8,092 nucleotides of DNA from CAIWGV01 sp964515175. GTDB lineage: Bacteria > Pseudomonadota > Alphaproteobacteria > UBA7879 > UBA5542. Within the stretch, counting starts at the first letter, position 1, and each line of letters opens with the position of its first letter. Shown one piece after another: positions 1 to 6,816 of the stretch. The translations under genes and the position numbers were made by a program. Where the stretch lies: positions 1 to 8,092 of the forward strand of contig CAZEUR010000048.1 of NCBI GenBank assembly GCA_964515175.1. Direction: 5' to 3'. The notes beneath the pieces were generated by a model. The model had not been told where the DNA came from and searched no databases. It was given only the letters and a program-made list of their open reading frames with translations.

Positions 1-209
1 CAAAAAATCAAGCCCTTATGCCCATTCCTCCCATCTCTAATCCCGAATTGACGTTTATTATTTTTTTGAAAAGTCCCCCTTCATGAAAACTCACTGAGCT
101 AAATGTCTGTAGGGAGACGTCTCATTTTCATTAGACCAAAATTTTTCACGAAAAGGAAGGGGTTTATGCTGTTAGGTTTCAGAGCCTAAGATAGTCAAGG
201 GCGTGTTAT
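1..209. other. Gene-free region downstream of clpB
   Basis: No open frame of credible length or coding character is present on either strand. A TTAGG/CCTAA stem (172-176 with 185-189, eight-base loop) lies 21 bases after the clpB stop but has no T-run, so it is a poor terminator. A perfect ten-base palindrome, GAGACGTCTC, sits at 114-123. The clpB transcript may end here by a rho-dependent mechanism or continue beyond the window. Confidence 0.5.
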
Positions 210-2789
210 TTATGAAGTGATTTTTAGCCCATTCTTATCAGTTGTCACCTTTGCATGATCCCCTTCTTTAATTTTTCCCTCGAGGATCATCATGGCAAGC
301 GTATTTTGAAGGTGTGTCTGTATTGTGCGTTTTAAGGGGCGCGCACCGTAAACAGGATCATATCCTTTTTCAGCGAGCCAATCCTCGGCCTTCTTATCCA
401 ATGTAATATAGATTTTCTTGTGCTCTAAGATATCCAAGAGATTCTTCATTTGGATACCCACGATGGTACCCATATCTTTTCGCTGCAAGCGGCTGAAGAG
501 AAGGATTTCATCCAAACGATTCAAGAACTCTGGGCGGAAGGCAGAACGGACCACCTCCATCACTTCATTGCGGACTTTTTCCGGCGTTTCCCCTTCGCCC
601 AGTTCTGCCAAAATGTGGCTCCCAAGGTTAGAGGTCAAAATAATCAGCGTATTTTTGAAATCAATGGTGCGGCCCTGGCTGTCCGTTAGACGCCCATCAT
701 CCAGGACTTGAAGTAAGATATTAAAAACATCCGGGTGAGCCTTTTCCACCTCATCAAACAAAATCACCTGATAGGGGCGTCGCCGAACGGCTTCTGTCAA
801 AACGCCGCCTTCTTCATACCCCACGTATCCGGGAGGGGCCCCAATCAAACGGGACACGGCATGTTTTTCCATGAACTCAGACATGTCGATGCGCACCATG
901 GCCGATTCATCGGCAAAAAGAAATTTAGCCAGAGCTTTCGCAAGTTCGGTTTTTCCGACACCTGTGGGCCCCAAGAACAAGAAAGATCCCATGGGGCGGT
1001 TTGGGTCTTGAAGGCCTGCACGTGCACGACGGACGGCATTACTGACGGCAATGACAGCCTCATGTTGACCCACAACTTTTTTATGGAGCTCTGCTTCCAT
1101 ATTCACCAGTTTATCCTTTTCACTGGCCAGCATTGTGTCTGACGGGATTCCTGTCCACCGGGCTACGACGGATGCAATATCCTTGCTGGTGACTTCTTCC
1201 TTCACTGTATGAGGGTTCTTTTCACTTTCCTTTTGAACTTCCTCTAACTTTTGTTCCAATTCTGGGATCTTCGCATATTTCAGTTCCCCTGCTGCAGAGT
1301 ACTGACCATTGCGTTCGGCGATAGCGAGCTCATTACGGGCTTTTTCAAGCTTTTCTTGGAGGTCCTGGAACAGGGACAGCTTTTGCTTCTCTGCTTGCCA
1401 TGAGCCGGCCATGTCTTCTGCTTTAGATTCCAATTCATTGAGCTCTGCCTCCAGCTTTACTAAACGATCTTTGGATCCTGCATCATTTTCTTTTTTTAAA
1501 GCTTCCCGCTCAATTTTCAGCTGCATAATGCGGCGGTCGAGTTCATCCAAGGCCTCGGGCTTAGAATCCACTTCCATGCGGAGCCGACTCCCAGCTTCAT
1601 CGATGAGGTCAATGGCTTTATCAGGCAAGAACCGATCGGTGATATACCGATTGGAAAGAGTAGCTGCTGCCACAAGAGCTGAATCCGTGATGCGCACCCC
1701 ATGATGAAGTTCGTACTTCTCTTTGAGTCCTCGCAGGATGGAAATGGTTTCTTCCACAGACGGTTCGCCCACAAAAACAGGTTGAAAACGGCGGGCGAGG
1801 GCGGCATCTTTTTCGATATATTGCCGATACTCATCCAAGGTTGTGGCACCCACGCAGTGGAGTTCCCCGCGCGCTAAAGCGGGCTTCAGCATGTTCGAGG
1901 CATCCATGGCACCATCGGTCTTGCCAGCACCCACAAGAGTATGGAGTTCATCAATGAAAAGAATGATGGACCCAGCGGCTACTGATACTTCAGCAAGAAC
2001 TGATTTGAGGCGTTCTTCAAATTCCCCTCGGTATTTGGCCCCTGCAATCAGAGACCCTAAGTCTAAGGACATGAGTTGCTTATCGCGCAAGCTTTCGGGC
2101 ACATCGCCGTTGACGATACGAAGGGCCAACCCCTCCACAATAGCTGTCTTTCCAACCCCTGGCTCTCCAATCAGTACAGGGTTGTTCTTTGTGCGGCGAG
2201 ATAATACTTGAATGGTCCGACGAATTTCTTCGTCGCGTCCAATGACAGGGTCGAGTTTTCCATCCTTGGCTGCTTGGGTCAAATTGCGGGCATATTTCTT
2301 AAGGGCATCGTAAGAATCCTCGGAACCAGAGGAATGGGCCTGGCGGCCTTTCCGCATATCTTTGATGGCGGCATTGAGGTTCTGAGGGGTAACACCGGAA
2401 CTTTTGAGGATTTTACCAACGGTTGTATCTGTGGCCAACGCCATGGCCAGAAGAATGACTTCCGCGGTCACAAAGCTATCGCCCATTTTTTCAGCCGTTT
2501 TTTCAGCGCTGTCGAGGATTTTTCCGAGTTCTGGAGACATGTATACTTCACCCGCCCCAGATCCCTCCACTTTAGGGATTTTGGTGAGAGCGGTATCGGT
2601 TTCCATGAGTGCCGTGCGGCTATTGCCGCTCGCCGTTTGCATAAGAGTGGAGGCAAATCCTTCCGGGTCATCCAGAAGAATTTTTAAGAAGTGCTCCGGC
2701 AAAAGGCGCTGATTGCCTCTATTTTGGGCAGAAGTGTGTGCGGCCTGAAGATATCCCTTAACGCGATCAGTGTATTTATCAAGTTTCAT
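210..2789 (-). CDS. clpB: ATP-dependent protein disaggregase ClpB
   Basis: ClpB is a hexameric cytoplasmic AAA+ chaperone that, with DnaK/DnaJ/GrpE, pulls polypeptides out of aggregates after heat or other stress. At 859 residues it is full length. Order of parts: N-terminal Clp-N repeats (about 1-145); first ATPase domain with Walker A GEPGVGKT (208-215), pore loop KYRG (252-255), Walker B ILFIDE (276-281) and arginine fingers Arg333/Arg334; coiled-coil M domain (about 410-525), the part that separates ClpB from ClpA and ClpC; second ATPase domain with GPTGVGKT (607-614), pore loop GYVG (654-657), VILFDE (675-680), arginine finger Arg758 and sensor-2 GARPLKR (815-821). All catalytic positions are intact. 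GAGGAG lies seven bases before the ATG. No IGF/IGL loop of the ClpP-binding type was noticed, consistent with disaggregation rather than proteolysis. It follows prmC by 46 bases and has a candidate heat-shock-type promoter of its own. The stop is TAA. Confidence 0.98.
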   Translation of the reverse strand: MKLDKYTDRVKGYLQAAHTSAQNRGNQRLLPEHFLKILLDDPEGFASTLMQTASGNSRTALMETDTALTKIPKVEGSGAGEVYMSPELGKILDSAEKTAEKMGDSFVTAEVILLAMALATDTTVGKILKSSGVTPQNLNAAIKDMRKGRQAHSSGSEDSYDALKKYARNLTQAAKDGKLDPVIGRDEEIRRTIQVLSRRTKNNPVLIGEPGVGKTAIVEGLALRIVNGDVPESLRDKQLMSLDLGSLIAGAKYRGEFEERLKSVLAEVSVAAGSIILFIDELHTLVGAGKTDGAMDASNMLKPALARGELHCVGATTLDEYRQYIEKDAALARRFQPVFVGEPSVEETISILRGLKEKYELHHGVRITDSALVAAATLSNRYITDRFLPDKAIDLIDEAGSRLRMEVDSKPEALDELDRRIMQLKIEREALKKENDAGSKDRLVKLEAELNELESKAEDMAGSWQAEKQKLSLFQDLQEKLEKARNELAIAERNGQYSAAGELKYAKIPELEQKLEEVQKESEKNPHTVKEEVTSKDIASVVARWTGIPSDTMLASEKDKLVNMEAELHKKVVGQHEAVIAVSNAVRRARAGLQDPNRPMGSFLFLGPTGVGKTELAKALAKFLFADESAMVRIDMSEFMEKHAVSRLIGAPPGYVGYEEGGVLTEAVRRRPYQVILFDEVEKAHPDVFNILLQVLDDGRLTDSQGRTIDFKNTLIILTSNLGSHILAELGEGETPEKVRNEVMEVVRSAFRPEFLNRLDEILLFSRLQRKDMGTIVGIQMKNLLDILEHKKIYITLDKKAEDWLAEKGYDPVYGARPLKRTIQTHLQNTLAMMILEGKIKEGDHAKVTTDKNGLKITS

Positions 2790-2803
2790 GGCGTGTCTCC
2801 TCT

Positions 2804-2820
2804 TATGATTTTATATCATA
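2804..2820. repeat. Short inverted repeat just upstream of clpB
   Basis: TATGAT and ATCATA form a perfect six-base inverted repeat around a five-base centre. It overlaps the candidate -10 and transcription start region of clpB and ends just before the ribosome site. It could be an operator half-site pair, a weak AT-only hairpin in the leader, or chance in AT-rich DNA. It does not resemble the CIRCE element (TTAGCACTC and its complement) bound by HrcA. Confidence 0.4.
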
Positions 2821-2840
2821 GGGCAGGGGAGGACTTCAAA
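2815..2840 (-). promoter_or_regulatory. Candidate heat-shock (RpoH-type) promoter for clpB
   Basis: Reading on the minus strand, TTTGAA (2840-2835) matches the RpoH -35 core CTTGAA at five of six positions. It is followed after 11 bases by CCCTATGAT (2823-2815), close to the RpoH -10 types CCCCATNT and CYTATNT. Transcription would start near 2808, leaving a leader of about 18 bases that still contains the GAGGAG ribosome site. The -35 overlaps the prmC stop codon. The spacer is a little shorter than the usual 13-17 bases, so this is a suggestion supported mainly by the known heat-shock control of clpB. A vegetative -10 reading (TATGAT) is also possible. Confidence 0.35.
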
Positions 2841-3660
2841 TGGTTCTAATGACCAGGCACCTTACCACTCCTGCTAAATCTTTGAAAGTTTCTGTTTTGT
2901 TTTCAAGGAACATTCCAAGAACATCCGCTGTCTGGCTATACCCTAACTCCAACACCAAAACACCGCCGGGATTGAGGTGTTTCGAAAAATCATTCGCAAT
3001 CGCTCTATAGCACTCAAGACCATCTGTGCCGCCCACAAGAGCTTGAATGGGGTCAAAGTTCACCACGTTTTTATCGAGCGTCTTATAGTCTGATTCTGAA
3101 ATATAGGGGGGATTGCTCACGATAATGTCAAAGGTATCTGTGGAGGAGAGGGGGGAAAACCAATCTCCTTGCAAAAGAGTAAGCCTCTCAAAAACGCCAT
3201 TGTTTTCTGCGTTTTCTTGAGCAGTCTCCAAAGCCGCAGGGTTTATATCAACAGCCACCCCCTGAGCGTTCAGGTACTCGGTTAGAAGAGAAATAATAAT
3301 GCATCCTGTTCCTGTCCCCAAATCCAAAATTTTAAGAGGGGCATCCTGATTAGGGTAATTCTTTAAGATAGTCTCAATCAGTGTTTCTGTATCGGGACGG
3401 GGGTCTAGAGTGGCGGGAGAAAGCTTAAAATCAAGTCCCCAAAACTCTCTGTGACCTAAAATACGAGACAAAGGAACGCCCCGAGCGAGCTCTTCTACTT
3501 TTTCATTAAAAATCTTGGGATCAACTAGGGCTTCCCCATGCCCCATAATATATTCCAAAGAAAATCCAGTCACATGAGATAGAAGCCGCCTCAGATGAGT
3601 CAAAGAAAGACGCGGATAGGCCTTTTTCGCGGTCTCTAAAAGAAAGTCTAAATTTACCAT
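2836..3660 (-). CDS. prmC: Release factor glutamine N5-methyltransferase (PrmC/HemK)
   Basis: PrmC transfers a methyl group from S-adenosylmethionine to the side-chain amide of the GGQ glutamine in RF1 and RF2, which speeds peptide release. The 274-residue length is usual. An N-terminal helical, substrate-recognising domain spans about 1-75 and ends in GVPLSRILGHREFWG (61-75). The linker signature DPRPDTE is at 86-92. The Rossmann-fold methyltransferase domain carries the SAM-binding DLGTGTGC (113-120) and the catalytic NPPYI (183-187). These distinguish it from other methyltransferases. Its ATG shares its A with the TAA of the upstream peptidase gene (TAATG). The bases before the ATG (CAATACGCTCTTTA) contain no Shine-Dalgarno, so translation by re-initiation or coupling is likely. 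Pairing with prfA is common in bacteria; here the two are separated by the peptidase gene. The stop is TGA. Confidence 0.97.
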   Translation of the reverse strand: MVNLDFLLETAKKAYPRLSLTHLRRLLSHVTGFSLEYIMGHGEALVDPKIFNEKVEELARGVPLSRILGHREFWGLDFKLSPATLDPRPDTETLIETILKNYPNQDAPLKILDLGTGTGCIIISLLTEYLNAQGVAVDINPAALETAQENAENNGVFERLTLLQGDWFSPLSSTDTFDIIVSNPPYISESDYKTLDKNVVNFDPIQALVGGTDGLECYRAIANDFSKHLNPGGVLVLELGYSQTADVLGMFLENKTETFKDLAGVVRCLVIRTI

Positions 3661-4418
3661 TAAAGAGCGTATTGTTTCAGGAATCCCTCAGGGTCTTTTT
3701 GATATCGAACAACCAGGGATTCCATAGTACTTTCTGGTGTCTCTCCGGTCTTTACGTACCACTCAAAGAAAACAATGGCATGAGGAGGGGACATAGCGGC
3801 TAAAAGCTCAGCAATGGATCGAGGGGTCTGGAAATGATGGTAATCCATGGCATAAACCCAATCTCCACCCCAATCCCGAAGGCCATAGGAATGAAGAAAG
3901 CCAACAAGAGGCTCAACCATACCCGAAGAAGAATGTCTACGATTTATATAATCAATGCCTTTTGTAGGCCAAACCTCCAGCAAACCGCAGTTTTTTTCTT
4001 CATTAACATAAGCATTCCCAACGTAAGGATTCTGAACAGGGTTGAGGTCGAGGGCTAGTCCATAAGCATGAAGAGACAAAGAATTTGACCCTGCAATTGT
4101 TCTACAGTTGTAGGCAGATGTGTTGTTGTCGGCCATGGAGGCATCATCACTCCCATTATACTGTTCCATAGGAACTGCTTTATGAACGGGGAAATGGAGT
4201 TCATATAATTTTTCAAAGAAACTCAGGACGTAGGGCGCAAGGACATCCATAACAACGACTTCCCCTGCATGAATTTCATTCACGAAATTATAGTGGGGAA
4301 AAGAAACGCACCGGAGACGATCTAGGGAAACCGGAGACTCGGGTCTCCAAACACCCTTTTTTTCCATAGTCAACCTCCTGGAGGTATCTAATTCCAAGAT
4401 AGAAAAGGGTGTCGCCAT
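3660..4418 (-). CDS. M15-family metallopeptidase homologue (D-Ala-D-Ala carboxypeptidase / endolysin-like)
   Basis: The 252-residue protein matches the zinc-dependent M15 peptidases (VanY/M15_4-like), which cut D-Ala-D-Ala or L-Ala-D-Glu bonds in peptidoglycan. The visible signature is the stretch around DDASMADNNTSAYNCR (91-106), then SLHAYGLALDLNP (115-127), which carries the likely zinc ligands His117 and Asp124. WGGDW (183-187) follows, then DYHHFQ (192-197), with Asp192 as the probable catalytic acid and His195 as the third zinc ligand. All expected active-site residues are present, so an active enzyme is likely. No signal peptide or membrane segment is visible from either possible start. 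Export would therefore need another route, or the protein acts in the cytoplasm or on lysis. The ATG at 4418 has GGAGG four bases upstream; a second in-frame ATG (Met18, 4367) has AGGAGG six bases upstream and may be the main start. The gene lies 12 bases after prfA and shares one base with prmC. The exact cleaved bond cannot be told from sequence. Confidence 0.87.
   Translation of the reverse strand: MATPFSILELDTSRRLTMEKKGVWRPESPVSLDRLRCVSFPHYNFVNEIHAGEVVVMDVLAPYVLSFFEKLYELHFPVHKAVPMEQYNGSDDASMADNNTSAYNCRTIAGSNSLSLHAYGLALDLNPVQNPYVGNAYVNEEKNCGLLEVWPTKGIDYINRRHSSSGMVEPLVGFLHSYGLRDWGGDWVYAMDYHHFQTPRSIAELLAAMSPPHAIVFFEWYVKTGETPESTMESLVVRYQKDPEGFLKQYAL
4372..4379 (-). promoter_or_regulatory. Internal Shine-Dalgarno serving Met18 of the M15 peptidase gene
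   Basis: The minus strand reads AGGAGGTT here, with AGGAGG ending six bases before the in-frame ATG at 4367-4365. This is a fuller anti-SD match than the GGAGG before the first ATG. It supports initiation at Met18, which removes a non-conserved-looking 17-residue leader, or use of both starts. Confidence 0.55.
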
Positions 4419-4422
4419 AGTT

Positions 4423-4427
4423 CCTCC
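4423..4427 (-). promoter_or_regulatory. Shine-Dalgarno for the first ATG of the M15 peptidase gene
   Basis: GGAGG lies four bases before the ATG at 4418, in the 12-base gap after the prfA stop. The spacing is slightly short but workable. With the second site 48 bases downstream it makes a tandem pair of ribosome sites for one reading frame. Confidence 0.55.
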
Positions 4428-4430
4428 GTA

Positions 4431-5504
4431 TTACTCAAGGGATGATAATTGTTCCGCCTGATCCTCTGTGATAAGAGCTTCAATAAGTTCATCTAACGCC
4501 TCACCATTAATAATTTGTTCAATCTTGTAAAGGGTTAAATTTATGCGATGATCCGTGACCCTCCCTTGTGGGAAATTATAGGTACGAATTCTTTCAGATC
4601 TATCCCCACGGCCAATTTGGCTCTTCCGATTCTCTGAGCGTTCGCTCATTATTTTCTCTCTTTCCATCTCATATAAACGGGATCGGAGAATTTTTAAAGC
4701 CTTTGCCTTATTTTTATGCTGAGATTTTTCATCTTGTTGCTGCACAACAACGCCCGTAGGAATATGTGTAATGCGCACAGCACTGTCTGTTGTATTGACC
4801 GATTGCCCCCCAGGACCACTGGACCGGAACACATCGATCCTCAAATCTTTTTCTTCAATATGAACGTCAATCTCTTCTGCCTCAGGGAGAACTGCAACAG
4901 TGGCAACAGAGGTGTGGACGCGACCTTGGGACTCCGTTTCCGGTACACGTTGCACTCGGTGAACGCCTGATTCAAATTTGAGGCGTGAAAACACATTTTT
5001 TCCTGTGATGGAGGCGGTAGCTTCTTTAACTCCTTTTAAGTCCGTATCGCTAAGAGTCAAAAGCTCAAATTTCCATCCCTTAACTTCCGCATATTTTTGG
5101 TACATACGAAGTAAAACACCGCCAAATAAAGCAGCTTCTTCACCTCCAATGCCGGCTCGTATTTCCAAAATAGCATTTTTTTCATCAGCCTCATCTTTCG
5201 GAAGAAGCAAAACCTTAATCTGAGTCTCTAAGGCAGATAAGCTTTCTTTTAAAGATTGAATTTCTTGGTTGGCGAGAGATCTCATCTCTTGATCAGTAGA
5301 ATCGTCTCCGAGCATTTCCTCAAGACCTCCGAGTTCCTTCTGTTTTTCAAAAAAGAGAGTGGCCACATCCACAATAGGGGTGATATCCGAAAGCTCTTTT
5401 GAAAACTTAATCATCTGGTCAGAGGGGAGCCCCTCTTGCATAAGGTTTTCTTCCAGCCCTTTTTTATGAGCAATGACTTTTTTGAGTTTATCTTCTAAAT
5501 TCAT
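4431..5504 (-). CDS. prfA: Peptide chain release factor 1 (RF1)
   Basis: RF1 recognises UAA and UAG in the ribosomal A site and triggers hydrolysis of the peptidyl-tRNA ester. The 357-residue length is normal for the family. The stop-codon-reading PxT motif is PET at 188-190, inside HRVQRVPETESQG, which marks this as RF1 rather than RF2 (SPF). The catalytic GGQ is at 232-234 within SSGPGGQSVNTTDSA. Gln234 is the residue that PrmC, encoded nearby, would methylate. The N-terminal helical domain (about 1-110) is acidic and coiled, as expected. The start is the ATG that overlaps the hisS stop as ATGA. No good Shine-Dalgarno precedes it, so it probably relies on ribosomes finishing hisS. The other conserved motifs look intact. 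The stop is TAA. Confidence 0.98.
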   Translation of the reverse strand: MNLEDKLKKVIAHKKGLEENLMQEGLPSDQMIKFSKELSDITPIVDVATLFFEKQKELGGLEEMLGDDSTDQEMRSLANQEIQSLKESLSALETQIKVLLLPKDEADEKNAILEIRAGIGGEEAALFGGVLLRMYQKYAEVKGWKFELLTLSDTDLKGVKEATASITGKNVFSRLKFESGVHRVQRVPETESQGRVHTSVATVAVLPEAEEIDVHIEEKDLRIDVFRSSGPGGQSVNTTDSAVRITHIPTGVVVQQQDEKSQHKNKAKALKILRSRLYEMEREKIMSERSENRKSQIGRGDRSERIRTYNFPQGRVTDHRINLTLYKIEQIINGEALDELIEALITEDQAEQLSSLE

Positions 5505-6736
5505 AGGATGTTCTTTAAATGTTTCGATATCTTGGAGAATTCTACTGCTGTTTGGGTGCCTAAGTCCAGGTCTTTTACGAGGATTTGTTTTTGGGTAAGT
5601 TCATCGGATCCAAAAATCAGGGCATACCGAGCGTTAACTTTATTGGCTTGCTTGAGGCGCGTCTTCAGCCCTCCCTCATAAATCATGTCCACAGGGATTC
5701 CCCTGTCTCTCAAGGAAAAGGCGAGGGGGAGAGCGATCTCTTCTGCTTCAATTCCTAATGGCACAATGGAAACGCGTCGTGTTCCTGCAGGAATTTCAGG
5801 GATAACAAGCTCCAGTCGCTCAATGCCGGCAGCCCATCCGACTGAGGGAAGAGAAGGCCCTCCCATTTGGGTGGATAGCCCATCATAGCGCCCCCCAGCC
5901 AAGAGAGTGTTTTGAGCCCCAAGTCCTGTGGCGGTGATTTCGAAAGCCGTATGGCAATAGTAATCCAAACCACGTACCAAGTGAGGGTTCAGAGTGTGCG
6001 GAATCTTGAGAGCCTGGAGACCTGCGAGAACCTTTTTAAAGAATTCTTTTGAAGAGGAGTTCAGATATTTTTCCATCTGAGGAGCCCCTTTTTTGATTTC
6101 TTGATCTTCGGGAGCTTTTGAGTCCAAGATGCGCAAGGGATTTTTCTCAAGGCGTGCTAGACTATCTGGAGACAAAGAAGTTTTGTGCTTTTCAAAATAG
6201 CTAACCAAAGCGGCACGATAGGTATTTCTGCTTTCTGTGTCGCCTAAAGTATTAATTTCTAAAGTCAGAGCGCTTTCTAATCCAAGAGCTTTCAAGGCTT
6301 GCCATCCCAGCGCGATGACCTCCACATCAGCCAAAGGGTTTGCTTCTCCAATGAATTCTACACCGACCTGGTGAAATTGACGTGTGCGTCCTTTTTGGGG
6401 ACGTTCGTATCGGAACATGGGGCCTGTGTAAAAGAACTTGAGGGGAGCTTGTTGAGCAAGCTTATTGGACAGAACAGCCCGCATGATGCCGGCTGTACCT
6501 TCGGGACGTAAAGCTAGGAGGTCCCCGTGCCGGTCGGGAAAAGAAAACATTTCTTTTGTCACAATGTCAGAGGTATCACCCAATGTGTGATTGAAAACGG
6601 TCGCATATTCAAAGAGGGGCGTCGCCATTTCTTCAAAGCCGTAAGTAGCCGCCACGGCTCTTACCTTATCGATAATATACTGATGTCTCCTCATTAGCTG
6701 AGGCAATTGATCGTAGGTTCCCCGAAAAGGCTGCAT
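5501..6736 (-). CDS. hisS: Histidyl-tRNA synthetase (HisRS), canonical bacterial type
   Basis: This cytoplasmic class II aminoacyl-tRNA synthetase attaches histidine to tRNA-His using ATP. The 411-residue length is typical of bacterial HisRS. The N-terminal FRGTYDQLP (residues 4-12) matches the family opening. Motif 1 and the following LRPEGTA loop (76-82) are present. Motif 2 contains MFRYERPQKGR and RQFHQ (107-123). The histidine-specific LVRGLDYY is at 253-260, and motif 3 includes GWAAGIERL (300-308). The anticodon-binding domain fills about 320-411. An AGGA six bases before the ATG supports this start. The 3' end overlaps prfA by ATGA, so the two are co-transcribed and probably translationally coupled. 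As I recall, the motif 2 loop of this kind is retained by bacteria that recognise the extra G-1 of tRNA-His and is altered in the Rhizobiales/Rhodobacterales/Caulobacterales group. A HisZ paralogue is unlikely because the catalytic motifs look complete. Confidence 0.97.
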   Translation of the reverse strand: MQPFRGTYDQLPQLMRRHQYIIDKVRAVAATYGFEEMATPLFEYATVFNHTLGDTSDIVTKEMFSFPDRHGDLLALRPEGTAGIMRAVLSNKLAQQAPLKFFYTGPMFRYERPQKGRTRQFHQVGVEFIGEANPLADVEVIALGWQALKALGLESALTLEINTLGDTESRNTYRAALVSYFEKHKTSLSPDSLARLEKNPLRILDSKAPEDQEIKKGAPQMEKYLNSSSKEFFKKVLAGLQALKIPHTLNPHLVRGLDYYCHTAFEITATGLGAQNTLLAGGRYDGLSTQMGGPSLPSVGWAAGIERLELVIPEIPAGTRRVSIVPLGIEAEEIALPLAFSLRDRGIPVDMIYEGGLKTRLKQANKVNARYALIFGSDELTQKQILVKDLDLGTQTAVEFSKISKHLKNIL

Positions 6737-6816
6737 TCTTTTTCCTGCGTTTGTTAAAACTGCGCCTAGAATAAGGTAAAAACAGACTTGAGGGAAGAAG
6801 AAATATTTTTTAAGGG
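6737..6816 (-). other. Spacer between the exported-protein gene and hisS
   Basis: This 80-base gap contains the hisS ribosome site AGGA (6746-6743), but I find no convincing -35/-10 pair and no hairpin with a T-run that would end the upstream transcript. The best -10-like string is TATTCT (minus strand, within the CTTATTCTAGG stretch), which lacks a matching -35. The sequence does not settle whether hisS is read from its own promoter or by read-through. Confidence 0.5.

Noticed and set aside
18..86. Short plus-strand frame beginning ATGCCCATTCC, about 22 codons
   Set aside because: It is very short, lacks a ribosome site and has no coding character.
94..101. TAGCTCAG on the minus strand, resembling the D-arm of a tRNA
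   Set aside because: No matching acceptor stem, anticodon arm or TTCRANNC-type T-loop at the right distance could be folded around it.
114..123. Perfect palindrome GAGACGTCTC as a terminator or operator
   Set aside because: It has no loop and no T-run, and a ten-base palindrome alone is not enough to call a site.
2355..2357. Internal ATG at ClpB residue 145, a possible start for a short ClpB lacking the N domain
   Set aside because: Short ClpB forms exist in other bacteria from a start near here, but no Shine-Dalgarno precedes this ATG, so the sequence gives no support.
2208..2687. Plus-strand 159-codon open frame, and others at 735-1142, 1843-2211 and 1309-1704
   Set aside because: They lie entirely antisense within clpB, whose protein is complete and conserved; their translations show no domain and follow from clpB codon bias.
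5685..5888. Open frames antisense or out of frame inside hisS, prfA and the M15 gene
   Set aside because: They are shadows of well-supported genes and show no motif or ribosome site of their own.
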